Source: a virus
Reading direction: 5' to 3' (one strand)
DNA length: 59,973 nucleotides
Virus record (IMG/VR): IMGVR_UViG_3300033153_006809
Span: 1-59,973 of that record
Positions 33,421 through 42,557 of the stretch are shown here, piece by piece. The position numbers and the translations under genes are program-made. Below the pieces are notes generated by a model, which saw only the letters and a list, made by a program, of their open reading frames with translations, ran no database searches and was not told where the DNA came from. Every line of letters begins with the position of its first letter. Position 1 is the stretch's first letter.

Positions 33421-33829
33421 TCTTTTTTCCTTTTGGTAAACGATATATTTTTTTCTTCTTTGATGATTTAGTATATGCTTCAATTTTTATTAGAGCATTA
33501 TATCTCATATTTGCTCTCCATCTCCACATTCCATCCTCTACACACTTATTTCTATATCTTTTATCAACTGATTTTTTAACATCATGAGATAACAGACCAT
33601 ATCTCATTAATTTATAAAAGGCATCATGTTCTGCTGAAGCTTGTTGACTTGATTTAGTATCAAACACACCACTAGACCCATCCCACGCATATCCTTTTTT
33701 TAAAATTAATGTACCATCTTCTTTTAATATTATCCATTTTGTTTCTATATAATTTGCCGGTAACACACCAGTTGATGCTGTATAATCTTCTTCTAATTGA
33801 TATTTAAAACCCCTTTTATATGATATCAT
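33410..33829 (-). CDS. DUF1353-like phage protein
   Basis: 139 residues. The centre (KGYAWDGSSGVFDTKSSQQA followed by HDAFYKLMRYG) matches the DUF1353-type phage/prophage pattern of G-x-x-x-D-G-x-S, then A-x-x-H-D-x-x-Y. The tail is very basic (SKKKKIYRLPKGKK). These proteins often sit near lysis or tail genes; their function is unknown. It is an unrelated insertion within the sugar block. Confidence 0.6.
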   Translation of the reverse strand: MISYKRGFKYQLEEDYTASTGVLPANYIETKWIILKEDGTLILKKGYAWDGSSGVFDTKSSQQASAEHDAFYKLMRYGLLSHDVKKSVDKRYRNKCVEDGMWRWRANMRYNALIKIEAYTKSSKKKKIYRLPKGKKNGV

Positions 33830-34632
33830 TTGTTCCCTGTTTTATAGATAGTTTTTAACATATCTTCAAATTTATCTTTCAATAGATTATATGTGGCTGG
33901 ATTATGTGCGACATATAAGTTTTTATTTTTAATTATCTCATTTACTATATCACCTTTAAAAAATCTAAGACTTGTTTGAAATTCCTCAGTAATAGGTTTT
34001 CCCATATATCCCATAAAATTATTTGCTATATAAAATAAACCAACATCCCCATGCATATCTATTTTTTTAAATACTTTCTGCCACATTACTTCTTCTGTCT
34101 TATATTTCTTATATACTTCTTTTATAAAATTAGAATTAAATATAACTATTGTTTGTGATAATCTAGATGGCAATTTCTTTATCTTCATATTATCATATTT
34201 TATCACTTTTGTAAACTCTAAAGGTGGGGTATCTATATTAACAAATGGAGTTATAAAACTCCATTTATCTTTCATCTTCTCATTATATACTGGAAGAAAA
34301 TCTCTGAAAATAAACATATCATTATGTAATAGATATACTTCATCATATCCAATTTCATAATAATACTTATACATAGAAAACATACCTATAATCTCACAAC
34401 AATGAAACTCTCTGTTTAAAGGTACAAAATCCTGTCTATGACAATCATAAAATATATAACCATGCTCTTTTGAATACTCTTTTAATTTTTTAGATTGCTT
34501 TTGATTCTTATTACCAAACGTAGATATACCAATATCTATACTATCTTTATAAACAAATTTTATACTTTTCAAACAGTTCTTTATTCTGGGTAAATGTGAA
34601 TCAAGCCCACAAATAACAAATATTCTTTTCAA
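33826..34632 (-). CDS. Glycosyltransferase-like protein
   Basis: 268 residues if started at the TTG at 34632, which overlaps the upstream stop (TTGA) and has GGAGAAAG just ahead; an ATG at 34656 without a good Shine-Dalgarno is the alternative. A first strand RIFVICGLDSHLPRIKNCLK is followed by the acidic site YLLHNDMFIFRDFLP. The length and order of motifs fit a GT-A enzyme acting on a nucleotide sugar. The exact family is uncertain. Confidence 0.5.
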   Translation of the reverse strand: MKRIFVICGLDSHLPRIKNCLKSIKFVYKDSIDIGISTFGNKNQKQSKKLKEYSKEHGYIFYDCHRQDFVPLNREFHCCEIIGMFSMYKYYYEIGYDEVYLLHNDMFIFRDFLPVYNEKMKDKWSFITPFVNIDTPPLEFTKVIKYDNMKIKKLPSRLSQTIVIFNSNFIKEVYKKYKTEEVMWQKVFKKIDMHGDVGLFYIANNFMGYMGKPITEEFQTSLRFFKGDIVNEIIKNKNLYVAHNPATYNLLKDKFEDMLKTIYKTGNK

Positions 34633-35261
34633 ACTTTCTCCAATATAAGTAAACAAATATCATCTACTTTACAATCATAACCTATTATTTTATATTCTTT
34701 ATATTTTTTTACCTTCTCTATTTCAGATTTTGCCCAATTAGAAAGTTGTTTATTTTTACTTTCTAATGATCGGGTTTGGAATAATAATAAAGCACCTGGA
34801 TTTAACTTATTTTTCAATTCTTTTAAATATAAATCAATAGACCAATGAAACCCTATAGAAATAATACTATATACTATATCAAATTTAACTTTAGGTAATT
34901 GTTCCTTTTCATAATTGATTAAAACCAAATTTTTTAATCCATTACTATTACAATACTCTTTTGTAGCATCTAATGAATTATAATACACACCTTTTGACCC
35001 AACATTAACACCACCAACTGTTTTATTACCACTATCACCATCTAATAAATAAAATTTAGTATCTATCCAAAAGAGTTTTTTAAAAATATACACAGAACCT
35101 CTACCCAACCCAGCACCCAATTCAAGAACATTTTTAGGATGTATATCTTTTAAACGATCTATCATCATATCAAGAATTTTTGACTCTTTGTATGCTTTAA
35201 AATCATTTAAGGTATGCAACTTCACATATCTTTTAGTTTTTTCTGTAAAAGTCAATTCCAT
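34629..35261 (-). CDS. SAM-dependent methyltransferase
   Basis: 210 residues. Motif I LELGAGLGRGSVYIF lies near residues 45-59, an acidic loop FYLLDGD near 74-80, and FDIVYSIISIGFHWSID near 126-142, all typical of class I methyltransferases. It lies within the sugar block between an epimerase and a transferase, so an O-methyltransferase acting on a sugar of the glycan is likely. The substrate is inferred from context only. Confidence 0.75.
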   Translation of the reverse strand: MELTFTEKTKRYVKLHTLNDFKAYKESKILDMMIDRLKDIHPKNVLELGAGLGRGSVYIFKKLFWIDTKFYLLDGDSGNKTVGGVNVGSKGVYYNSLDATKEYCNSNGLKNLVLINYEKEQLPKVKFDIVYSIISIGFHWSIDLYLKELKNKLNPGALLLFQTRSLESKNKQLSNWAKSEIEKVKKYKEYKIIGYDCKVDDICLLILEKV

Positions 35262-35262
35262 A

Positions 35263-36252
35263 TTACATTACTCTAAAATCATAACCATTTTTTATTTCAT
35301 CTTCATAAAAAGTAATCAAATCATCAATAGTTTCCTCTACAAGAAATCTTGGTTCCCATCCAACAAATTTATGTATTTTATCTGTATATGGTATTTTATC
35401 AATTGCTTCTGCAAACAAAGGGCCATGAATTTCTTTTGGATCAATATAAATTATTTCACATTTCTTTGTATACCTTTCATTGATTTTCTTCACTACCAAA
35501 TATGCGAGGTCATTTATTGTCATTCTATTTTTAACATTACCTATGTTCCAAATTTCATTTATATTTTTAGAATTTAAAATTTGTAATATAGCTTCACATA
35601 TATCACGAACATCTGTAAATGCTCTTTCTTGTTCACCATCTCCAAATATAGTTATAGGCTGATCTGTTAGTGATGCAATTATAAATCTTGGAAGAACAAA
35701 ACCACCATCTGGTCTTTGTCTTGGCCCTGCGACATTAAAAGGACGAATAATATGATATTTTAATCTCTCATCAACTTTAGCTTTATTTACAACAGCTATC
35801 TCTGATGTCATTTTACCTGCGCCATATTCAGTTCTTACTTGATATACACCTGGATATACTTTTTGGCTATCTTCTTTTAATAATCCTGTGTGACCATACA
35901 CCTCTGAAGTAGAAATATCAATAAACATTGCCCCTGTTCTTATACAATAATCTCTAACTTCAAGTGTATCATTTAAAATTATTTTCGCCATTTCTCCAGA
36001 ATATTTCAATATACCCGATGGCCCAACAAACGAAGCCAAATGAAACACAACATCAATATCATCTGGAAAATATTTTACAGCATCACCAGTATTATCAATT
36101 ATAACTTCACATTTATCAGAAAACATATCCTCTGAAACAGAATTACTAATTTTATTATCTACAATAATAATTTCTATACCTTGATCTAAAAGCATATCAA
36201 CTAAATTAGAACCTATAAAACCCAAACCTCCAGTTACTACTACTTTTTTCAT
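35263..36252 (-). CDS. NAD-dependent nucleotide-sugar epimerase/dehydratase
   Basis: 329 residues from the ATG at 36252 (AAGGA at 9 nt). The Rossmann motif TGGLGFIGSNLVD is at 7-19, FHLASFVGPSG near 70-80, a catalytic YGAGK near 143-147, RPFNVAGPRQRPDGG near 172-186, and FGDGEQERAFTDVRD near 206-220. All are standard for extended SDR enzymes such as UDP-glucuronate decarboxylase and UDP-glucose 4-epimerase. Full length for the family. Substrate unknown. Confidence 0.88.
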   Translation of the reverse strand: MKKVVVTGGLGFIGSNLVDMLLDQGIEIIIVDNKISNSVSEDMFSDKCEVIIDNTGDAVKYFPDDIDVVFHLASFVGPSGILKYSGEMAKIILNDTLEVRDYCIRTGAMFIDISTSEVYGHTGLLKEDSQKVYPGVYQVRTEYGAGKMTSEIAVVNKAKVDERLKYHIIRPFNVAGPRQRPDGGFVLPRFIIASLTDQPITIFGDGEQERAFTDVRDICEAILQILNSKNINEIWNIGNVKNRMTINDLAYLVVKKINERYTKKCEIIYIDPKEIHGPLFAEAIDKIPYTDKIHKFVGWEPRFLVEETIDDLITFYEDEIKNGYDFRVM

Positions 36253-36926
36253 ATATCCCATTCCTTATAAATTTGGAAATAGTTATCACTAACCAACTCT
36301 TTTAAATAGTTTCCAAATTTATCATTCAATATTTTATGAACGTTATTATTTATTCCACTTAAAGCACTTCTCATCATATTGTTATTTATTTTATTTGAAT
36401 CTTTTTTTGCGTATTCAAATCTAATTATTTTATTTTTTAATTTTACATGATCCTCAACAAAACGATTCCAAAGACTAGCATACCATTCAACAGCTTTTTT
36501 GCTATTCAAACCAACACCAAGTTTTTCTAATGTTTCTGGATGTCTTCTTGTCATAAACGAAGCCATAGCATTTGTAGGATGCCTTACAAGACAAATAACA
36601 CTTATCTTGTTATCTAAAAAGAAATTACCCAACAAAGATATAGATCCACCTAAAACACAATATGTATTTGTTTTATATAGTTTATTTATATACCTAATAA
36701 AATTTTCTTCAATTGTTAAGTCAGCATTGAATTTTATAAAATTCTTAGTTCTCTTATTGAAAACTTTTAATTGTTCTTCATTTGGTCTATGCTTTAAAGT
36801 ATAGTCTTGCCACTTTGCCCATTCTCCTATGCCTTTAAATGCTATATCTGGTCTAGAATGTGCATTTAATCGACTTCCAAGATATGATGAAGCATGTGCA
36901 CCAGGTGCTATTATTATATTTTCCAT
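36249..36926 (-). CDS. Sulfotransferase-like P-loop protein
   Basis: 225 residues. The N-terminal IIIAPGAHASSYLGSRL is in the place of the PAPS 5'-phosphosulfate loop. VICLVRHPTNAMASFMTRRH (about 122-141) matches the 3'-phosphate-binding motif (R-x-P-x-x-x-x-x-S) of sulfotransferases. No glycosyltransferase or methyltransferase motifs. A role in sulfating the glycan fits the neighbours. Confidence is limited because the first loop is an atypical variant. Confidence 0.55.
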   Translation of the reverse strand: MENIIIAPGAHASSYLGSRLNAHSRPDIAFKGIGEWAKWQDYTLKHRPNEEQLKVFNKRTKNFIKFNADLTIEENFIRYINKLYKTNTYCVLGGSISLLGNFFLDNKISVICLVRHPTNAMASFMTRRHPETLEKLGVGLNSKKAVEWYASLWNRFVEDHVKLKNKIIRFEYAKKDSNKINNNMMRSALSGINNNVHKILNDKFGNYLKELVSDNYFQIYKEWDI

Positions 36927-37546
36927 TATCTTTTTCCAAATATCTCAAAATGAGCACCTTTCCAATTAGGGCCACTAACTATATAATGCTTCAAATCATA
37001 TTCTTCAAATTTTGATTCATTAATTATATTTATAACAGATGATTTATTCATACCAAAAGGCGTCCATTTAACATACTCTTCATCCGCAATAGTAATAAAA
37101 AATTTACCACCTATTTTCATAGCATCAAAAATTTTATCACATATATACCGAGTAAAGGGACTATGTTCTCCCAAAACACCAATTGAATAAATAAAATCAT
37201 ATAATTCACTTCCAAGATCCGTATGGTAGATATCCCCTTTAATCAAATATATTTTAGATAAAGATGACTTATCCATTAGAGCTGGATTTTCTGCATATTC
37301 TAACATAAAATGATTAACATCAATACCAACCAACTTTCTAAAATTTCTCACAGCATGAAAATATCTTCCACTTCCACATCCAACATCTAAAACATCTATT
37401 TCTTTATTAAAAGAATTACATATATCAAATATTATTTTATCTCTATGTTTTCTTGCCTTTTTATTTTTTTCTGAAAAGTCTGTTTCTTTATATCTGTCAG
37501 CTTTTTTCTTTGGATAGTATTCTTGTACTGTTTTTATATTTTCCAT
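36926..37546 (-). CDS. SAM-dependent methyltransferase
   Basis: 206 residues from the ATG at 37546 (a second ATG lies 9 nt upstream). Motif I DVLDVGCGSGRYFHAV lies near 50-65, VGIDVNHFMLEYA near 72-84, a DFIYSIGVLGEHS loop near 116-128 and GGKFFITIADE near 147-157: a complete class I fold of the UbiE/small-molecule type. Small molecule or sugar methylation is likely. Confidence 0.8.
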   Translation of the reverse strand: MENIKTVQEYYPKKKADRYKETDFSEKNKKARKHRDKIIFDICNSFNKEIDVLDVGCGSGRYFHAVRNFRKLVGIDVNHFMLEYAENPALMDKSSLSKIYLIKGDIYHTDLGSELYDFIYSIGVLGEHSPFTRYICDKIFDAMKIGGKFFITIADEEYVKWTPFGMNKSSVINIINESKFEEYDLKHYIVSGPNWKGAHFEIFGKR

Positions 37547-38127
37547 AAGCCACATTTTTTTAGAGGATCTTTACTCCAAGTCCATACTTTATTATTTTTA
37601 TATATTAATTTTATCTTATTATAAAATGATATATCTATTGAGCAGTCCTTTATTTTATTATTTAAAAAGACCCTTTGATATGTTTTTGATATTTTTTTCC
37701 AATATGACCAATCACTAGGTATAAACATATCACTTATAATTACAGGATATTCAGAATGCATTGCTATATTAAAAAGTATAATATGATCCATCATACCATA
37801 TTCACCCCACGGATTATGGGTAAAAATATAATCGAATGAGAATTTTTCAATATTTTGAGTTATATCATCACATATACTTTTTAAAGCACCACCCTTACCT
37901 GGTGTTTTATAAAATGCTGAATTATAATCAAGGCATGTATATTTTATAGATAACATATCACATATTTGGCCAAAAATACTCTTACGATGTGAACACCATT
38001 TTCTCTCAGGATTATTGACATCACTTGTACACATAAGTATCTGTTTTTCTATATTATTATCTTGTAATATAGGCCATCCACATATTATTTCATCATCTGG
38101 ATGTGCCATTAGCATTAATACTTTCAT
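37534..38127 (-). CDS. PIG-L/LmbE family deacetylase
   Basis: 197 residues. MLMAHPDDE (about 5-13) is the canonical zinc-binding AHPDDE of PIG-L enzymes, and HNPWGEYGMMDH (about 104-115) supplies the third histidine region. The family removes N-acetyl groups from GlcNAc-containing glycoconjugates, including PIG-L, MshB and bacterial polysaccharide genes. In this block it most likely deacetylates an amino sugar of the glycan or its precursor. Length is near the family's usual 220-250. Confidence 0.9.
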   Translation of the reverse strand: MKVLMLMAHPDDEIICGWPILQDNNIEKQILMCTSDVNNPERKWCSHRKSIFGQICDMLSIKYTCLDYNSAFYKTPGKGGALKSICDDITQNIEKFSFDYIFTHNPWGEYGMMDHIILFNIAMHSEYPVIISDMFIPSDWSYWKKISKTYQRVFLNNKIKDCSIDISFYNKIKLIYKNNKVWTWSKDPLKKCGLWKI

Positions 38128-38128
38128 A

Positions 38129-38713
38129 TTATTTCCTTATAAAAAGACCATCTGGACGATTACCAATTAGTTTACAATGAAACCTTTTCGAAAGTCTTTC
38201 TATTATTTTATCAACATCCTTTTTAGTTATATCAAAATAATCTCTAAATGAATGAAACTCTACAGATATTTGATCACATCTAGATAATAGATTCAAGTCA
38301 CCATTCAAAAGTATATTTTTTTCAGCACCTTCACAATCTAATTTTAAGAGAGCAACTTTACTATGATTCTTTAAAATATCATCAATACTAATCACATCAA
38401 CTTTATATGATTCTGTTGGTGTTCTTTTACTATCAATTAAAGTATTACTACCACCATCCCATCCATATCCAAATACATTAAAATTGGATTTACCTGTAAA
38501 ATCTGATACAGCTTTATTAAATGCTTTAAACTTTGGATTATTTATTTTCTTTAGTTTTTCAAAATTATCTTTACTAGGTTCATAAGATTCAATATAACAA
38601 TGAAACTTCTCTAACATAGGATTTGCAAAAATACCATACAAAGCACCAATATCAATAATTACTGAATTTTTGTTTATTTTGTTTTCTTTAAACGTATGTC
38701 CACTTATCTTCAT
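38129..38713 (-). CDS. FkbM-family methyltransferase
   Basis: 194 residues. The start SVIIDIGALYGIFANPM, the middle YIESYEPSKDNFEKL, then AVSDFTGKSNFNVFG and LLKLDCEGAEKNIL are the ordered FkbM motifs. FkbM enzymes are O-methyltransferases common in polysaccharide and phage-borne sugar loci. It overlaps the upstream gene by 4 nt. Confidence 0.88.
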   Translation of the reverse strand: MKISGHTFKENKINKNSVIIDIGALYGIFANPMLEKFHCYIESYEPSKDNFEKLKKINNPKFKAFNKAVSDFTGKSNFNVFGYGWDGGSNTLIDSKRTPTESYKVDVISIDDILKNHSKVALLKLDCEGAEKNILLNGDLNLLSRCDQISVEFHSFRDYFDITKKDVDKIIERLSKRFHCKLIGNRPDGLFIRK

Positions 38714-39423
38714 AATTTATAATATTCCTTTATTTCTTTATGACCCATATGTAATATTATTTCATCACCTATACCACGATGTTCTCTACAAACATTCCAT
38801 TGTGGCGGAAGTATATGAGGAGTAAACTTATAACCATAATCCCACATAGTACGCCAAAATGATACAGTACCTCTTCCTTCTTTTTTTCTTCTTATACAAT
38901 AATCATTCAAAAATTTTCTTGCTATTTCATTATCTCTATGAAAACTCATTACACCTGTGTTTGCAGATAAACCAAAACCACCAGATTCATCTAATTGTTT
39001 ATCACTATCCAATCCTTTTAGTGTATCTTTGCGAACAACATATCTTGGATTTAATGGTGTACATAATCCAAATTTTTTAGTAAGTGGAATTATATATTTA
39101 ATATTAGGTGAGTATACATAAAAATCACTATCCATAGCAATAGATATCTCACTTGTGGATTCTAAAAGACCGTTATGTTTATAGTAATTACTTGACCTCC
39201 ATGCACTTCTTTTATTATTTTTAGCGATAAGCGGCACGATTTTTAATTCAAAATTCGGTATATTTAAATTCATATCCACATTAGAATATAAAGTAATTTT
39301 GGCTTTTGGAAAGTATTTTATAAATGTTGAAACTGTTGGATCAAGTCTAGAGAAACCATTCAAATTACCTCCACCACAATTTCTCCTTGCTATACCAAAT
39401 TCAGCTAAAATAAGATTTATCAT
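38710..39423 (-). CDS. Glycosyltransferase-like protein (GT-A, DxD)
   Basis: 237 residues. ISIAMDSDFYVYSP holds the D-S-D metal-binding motif. Ahead of it, WRSSNYYKHNGLLES looks like the acceptor loop. The C-terminal HILPPQWNVCREHRGIGDEI followed by HMGHKE supplies a conserved W/H segment as in GT8-type enzymes. The N-terminus (LAEFGIARRNCGGGN) is unusual and lacks a typical first strand. The family call is by motif order. Confidence 0.55.
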   Translation of the reverse strand: MINLILAEFGIARRNCGGGNLNGFSRLDPTVSTFIKYFPKAKITLYSNVDMNLNIPNFELKIVPLIAKNNKRSAWRSSNYYKHNGLLESTSEISIAMDSDFYVYSPNIKYIIPLTKKFGLCTPLNPRYVVRKDTLKGLDSDKQLDESGGFGLSANTGVMSFHRDNEIARKFLNDYCIRRKKEGRGTVSFWRTMWDYGYKFTPHILPPQWNVCREHRGIGDEIILHMGHKEIKEYYKL

Positions 39424-39424
39424 A

Positions 39425-40168
39425 TTACTCCATTATTTTCTTATAGATATTTTCCATAGTTCTTTTCATTTTACCTTTGAAATGAAGAATTTTATAATCA
39501 TTATCTTCTAATTTTTCCCACATTTCTTTATCAGCTTGCTTTATTGTTATTCTATCTGGTGCGCTGGGACAATAATTATATTTTGAACCTAAATCAATAA
39601 CATTACAATCAAAAGGCATTGATCCTTTATTATTATGCATAGCGCATAGAAAATCCTGATCCACCCACCACCATTTTCTTGGATTTCTATCTCGATTCCA
39701 TTTATTTCTAAAACCCACAAGTGGTCGCCATCTTGGATTATATATTTGTTCTATATAAAAATTCAACCATTTCTTTGATTTATCATTCCATCTCATACCA
39801 CAAGTGCCGGCATTTACTGAATAATGATAATCATAATGTCTTGATGTATAACAGACATCAAATTCTTTAATATCAAATATACTAAAGATATCATCTTTTA
39901 TTAACATATCAACATCTAATATATATATTCTATCACCCTCTTGGAACTTCTTTGATTCTCTTTGAACTCTTTCTATTTTACATGTTTGTATTCTATTATT
40001 CCATTCAATATCAGGTATATCAAAATATATAACATCATCCCTTTTAGCAAAATTACCATTGTGATTTAATATAACATTACAATCATTATATTTTTTTAGA
40101 GTATCCACCATCATATTAAAATACTTTTCTAAGTTTTTATCACATATAGTACATACCCAATTAGTCAT
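39425..40168 (-). CDS. Glycosyltransferase-like protein (nucleotide-diphospho-sugar transferase fold)
   Basis: 247 residues. IYILDVDMLIKDDIF contains the D-x-D donor site. NAGTCGMRWNDKSKKWLNFY and WWWVDQDFLCAMH give the downstream acceptor and second acidic motif of GT8/GT77-like enzymes. Final HFKGKMK resembles the conserved H-x-x-G-x-x-K. AAGGA precedes the ATG. Sugar and linkage unknown. Confidence 0.7.
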   Translation of the reverse strand: MTNWVCTICDKNLEKYFNMMVDTLKKYNDCNVILNHNGNFAKRDDVIYFDIPDIEWNNRIQTCKIERVQRESKKFQEGDRIYILDVDMLIKDDIFSIFDIKEFDVCYTSRHYDYHYSVNAGTCGMRWNDKSKKWLNFYIEQIYNPRWRPLVGFRNKWNRDRNPRKWWWVDQDFLCAMHNNKGSMPFDCNVIDLGSKYNYCPSAPDRITIKQADKEMWEKLEDNDYKILHFKGKMKRTMENIYKKIME

Positions 40169-40177
40169 TTAATTTCC

Positions 40178-40849
40178 TTAGAATGGTTGTATATTGAAAT
40201 ATTTTTTTGATATATTCTTGATTTCATTATCAAATACACTTCTATAACTTTTATTATTTGTATATAATTTCCATCTTTCACTAGTTTTCATTTTACTAGC
40301 CTTACCATGATATTTTTTCATATCAAAACTACTACCTGCTCTACCTTCTATATCATCATATCCATTATCAGTAAATTCAAAACCTAAATTAAGAATCAAA
40401 TTTTTTCTATAACCTTTATTTTTACACCACTCATTGTAATTTATAACCTCACCATTATATAATATATGATTTTTCCATATATCTTTATTCCATCTTGGAT
40501 TGCCATAAGATTTCATTCTACTTGATATTAAATTGAATGGATCTCTAACAATTGTTGATGTTATTTCTTTTGCATCAAATAGAAAATTTTTTCTTTCTCT
40601 TAAATCATAAACTGGTTTATCTTCAAAATTAAATACTACTAAATTATGTTCTTCTATATTATATTTACTACCAACAATATGTTTTTGAAATTTTTTATTA
40701 TATGTATAAAATTCATTAGCTAACAATATTTCATCATTTTTATATAAACAACTATTAAAATGTATAGCACTTAATGATTGCTCACAAATCCAATTTATAA
40801 TAGCATGTTGTCCGCTTCTTTTCATAGAAAAAACAAATAGAATAATCAT
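40178..40849 (-). CDS. Sulfotransferase-like protein
   Basis: 223 residues. SMKRSGQHAIINWICEQ (residues 8-24) is a close fit to the PAPS 5'-phosphosulfate loop of bacterial and phage sulfotransferases. TSTIVRDPFNLISSRMK (about 97-113) fits the 3'-phosphate loop. The remaining sequence ends FDNEIKNISKKYF. Likely transfers sulfate from PAPS to a sugar; the second candidate sulfotransferase in the block. Confidence 0.68.
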   Translation of the reverse strand: MIILFVFSMKRSGQHAIINWICEQSLSAIHFNSCLYKNDEILLANEFYTYNKKFQKHIVGSKYNIEEHNLVVFNFEDKPVYDLRERKNFLFDAKEITSTIVRDPFNLISSRMKSYGNPRWNKDIWKNHILYNGEVINYNEWCKNKGYRKNLILNLGFEFTDNGYDDIEGRAGSSFDMKKYHGKASKMKTSERWKLYTNNKSYRSVFDNEIKNISKKYFNIQPF

Positions 40850-41667
40850 TTCTTATTTTTTATATAACTTAATACTTTATTTGCTGACCGACTCCAAGAA
40901 AACTCACTAGCTTTATTTATAGCATTTTGAATATCCATATCATCAATAGCTTTTTTCAACACATCTATTATTTTATCTTTCTTGATATCAAATTTTGTAT
41001 GATCTAATTTTCTGAAATCTTTATTGACTAAATATCCCCTCGGAATAACTATATGAGAGCCAGACATTGCTGATTCAATTATTGAAAAACCACAAGATTC
41101 TGGATGAGTAACACAAAATATATTTGCTTTTCTATATAATATAACAACTTCCGGCCACGGTATATTTATAGGTAGTATTTTAAATTTAATTATGAAATCC
41201 TTTTGTAATTTTTTTATAGCGTCTTTATATAAATCAATTGATTTATTATAATGAAAATGTCTAGGATTATAATGAGGGTGGTCTATCAAAATATTTATTA
41301 CACCATCTTCTTTTTCTGGATAACAATAGTCTATATGAGCAGCCCACCATATTTTATTCATATTTTTTATCATTGAAAATTGTATCTCATTTCTTGCTGG
41401 TGGTGTAGTTTGATTGGCTATAGAATACATACGTTTATTAATAAGTATTCTATATAATTTTTGATTGAAACTTTGAAGTTTGGATAACTTAGCTAAAGAT
41501 ATGATAACATCATGTTGTGGTAAACCTTGAATGTTTTTTTCTCTGAAATCAATTGTTACAACTTCATTTTCTTTTTCAAATTCTTTTTTAAAAAAATGAC
41601 TACAGATTCCATGAAAATTTACAACTTCATCAATATTAAAATTTCGACCTATAAGCAGTATTTTCAT
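40846..41667 (-). CDS. Glycosyltransferase (GT-B, group-1-like)
   Basis: 273 residues. The C-terminal THPESCGFSIIESAMSGSHI (about 195-214) is the group-1 E-x7-E donor motif, and LYRKANIFCVTHP leads into it. The N-terminal half starts KILLIGRNFNIDEVV. A short member of the family (usually 350-400), missing part of the N-terminal acceptor domain. Overlaps both neighbours by 4 nt. Confidence 0.7.
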   Translation of the reverse strand: MKILLIGRNFNIDEVVNFHGICSHFFKKEFEKENEVVTIDFREKNIQGLPQHDVIISLAKLSKLQSFNQKLYRILINKRMYSIANQTTPPARNEIQFSMIKNMNKIWWAAHIDYCYPEKEDGVINILIDHPHYNPRHFHYNKSIDLYKDAIKKLQKDFIIKFKILPINIPWPEVVILYRKANIFCVTHPESCGFSIIESAMSGSHIVIPRGYLVNKDFRKLDHTKFDIKKDKIIDVLKKAIDDMDIQNAINKASEFSWSRSANKVLSYIKNKK

Positions 41668-42557
41668 ATGTTTAAAACTTCTTTAAACATAGTTCTATAA
41701 TTCTCTGCCATAATTTTCCATGTCCATGATTGCTCTATTGTTTTTCTAGCTTCATTTCCCATTTCTTGTAATAGATGTCTATCATTATTTAACAGCATAA
41801 TTTTTTTAGTATATTGATTTATATTTCTTTCTTTCAATAAAAAACCATTGACACCATCATTTATAAGTTGTGGCATATTTCCTATTCTATTACTAATTAA
41901 AACTTTACCACATGAAGCGGCTTCTAATGCTGGATTTGGTGTACCATCTGTTATACTGGCAACAAGCAAAATATTTATTTTACTATAAAAATCTACAATA
42001 TTATTTAATTTATCTGCATTTTTCCATGTTTTATTATTAGAAACCAATATAGCTTTTGCTCTTTGTACCGATGGTACAACAAAATTTTCAAAACCTTTAT
42101 CTGGAATAGATTTTCCAATAAAACCAACCTTAATCTTATTACTCTTTATCATTGAAGAAGGCTTAAATAATTTCTCATCAACACCATTTGGTGTATAATA
42201 AATATTATTATGGCTTTCATTCTTTTTCAATAGATTTAAAAATTGTTGAGAATTAGCATGCATACCTATAACTCTATCAGCAAGTGATCCTTTATTTTTT
42301 ATATGTTTCCTATATGCTGGCATTCCAGTAATACCTGTTATTATTCTATCTTTATCTATACCGTTTTTTTCTAAAAATTTTATATGAGTTGGTGTGTAAT
42401 TCATATATAAATCATAAGTATTTTTTACTTTATTATGTCCTTGTGTATAAAAAACATCAACTTTGAACTCATCAGACAAATATTTCTGTATATATTTAGA
42501 TTTGTATCCCCATGCCCAATTTGGAACATCGGCTATAAGTAATATTTTATACATCAT
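41664..42557 (-). CDS. Glycosyltransferase family 4
   Basis: 297 residues. The start KILLIADVPNWAWGYKSKYI, middle YYTPNGVDEKLFKP and KVGFIGKSIPDKGFENF, then DGTPNPALEAASCGKVLISN (E-x7-E equivalent) and NDGVNGFLLKE are in the canonical GT4 order. Enzymes of this type transfer sugars from nucleotide donors with retention. Complete but short N-terminal domain. Confidence 0.85.
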   Translation of the reverse strand: MMYKILLIADVPNWAWGYKSKYIQKYLSDEFKVDVFYTQGHNKVKNTYDLYMNYTPTHIKFLEKNGIDKDRIITGITGMPAYRKHIKNKGSLADRVIGMHANSQQFLNLLKKNESHNNIYYTPNGVDEKLFKPSSMIKSNKIKVGFIGKSIPDKGFENFVVPSVQRAKAILVSNNKTWKNADKLNNIVDFYSKINILLVASITDGTPNPALEAASCGKVLISNRIGNMPQLINDGVNGFLLKERNINQYTKKIMLLNNDRHLLQEMGNEARKTIEQSWTWKIMAENYRTMFKEVLNI

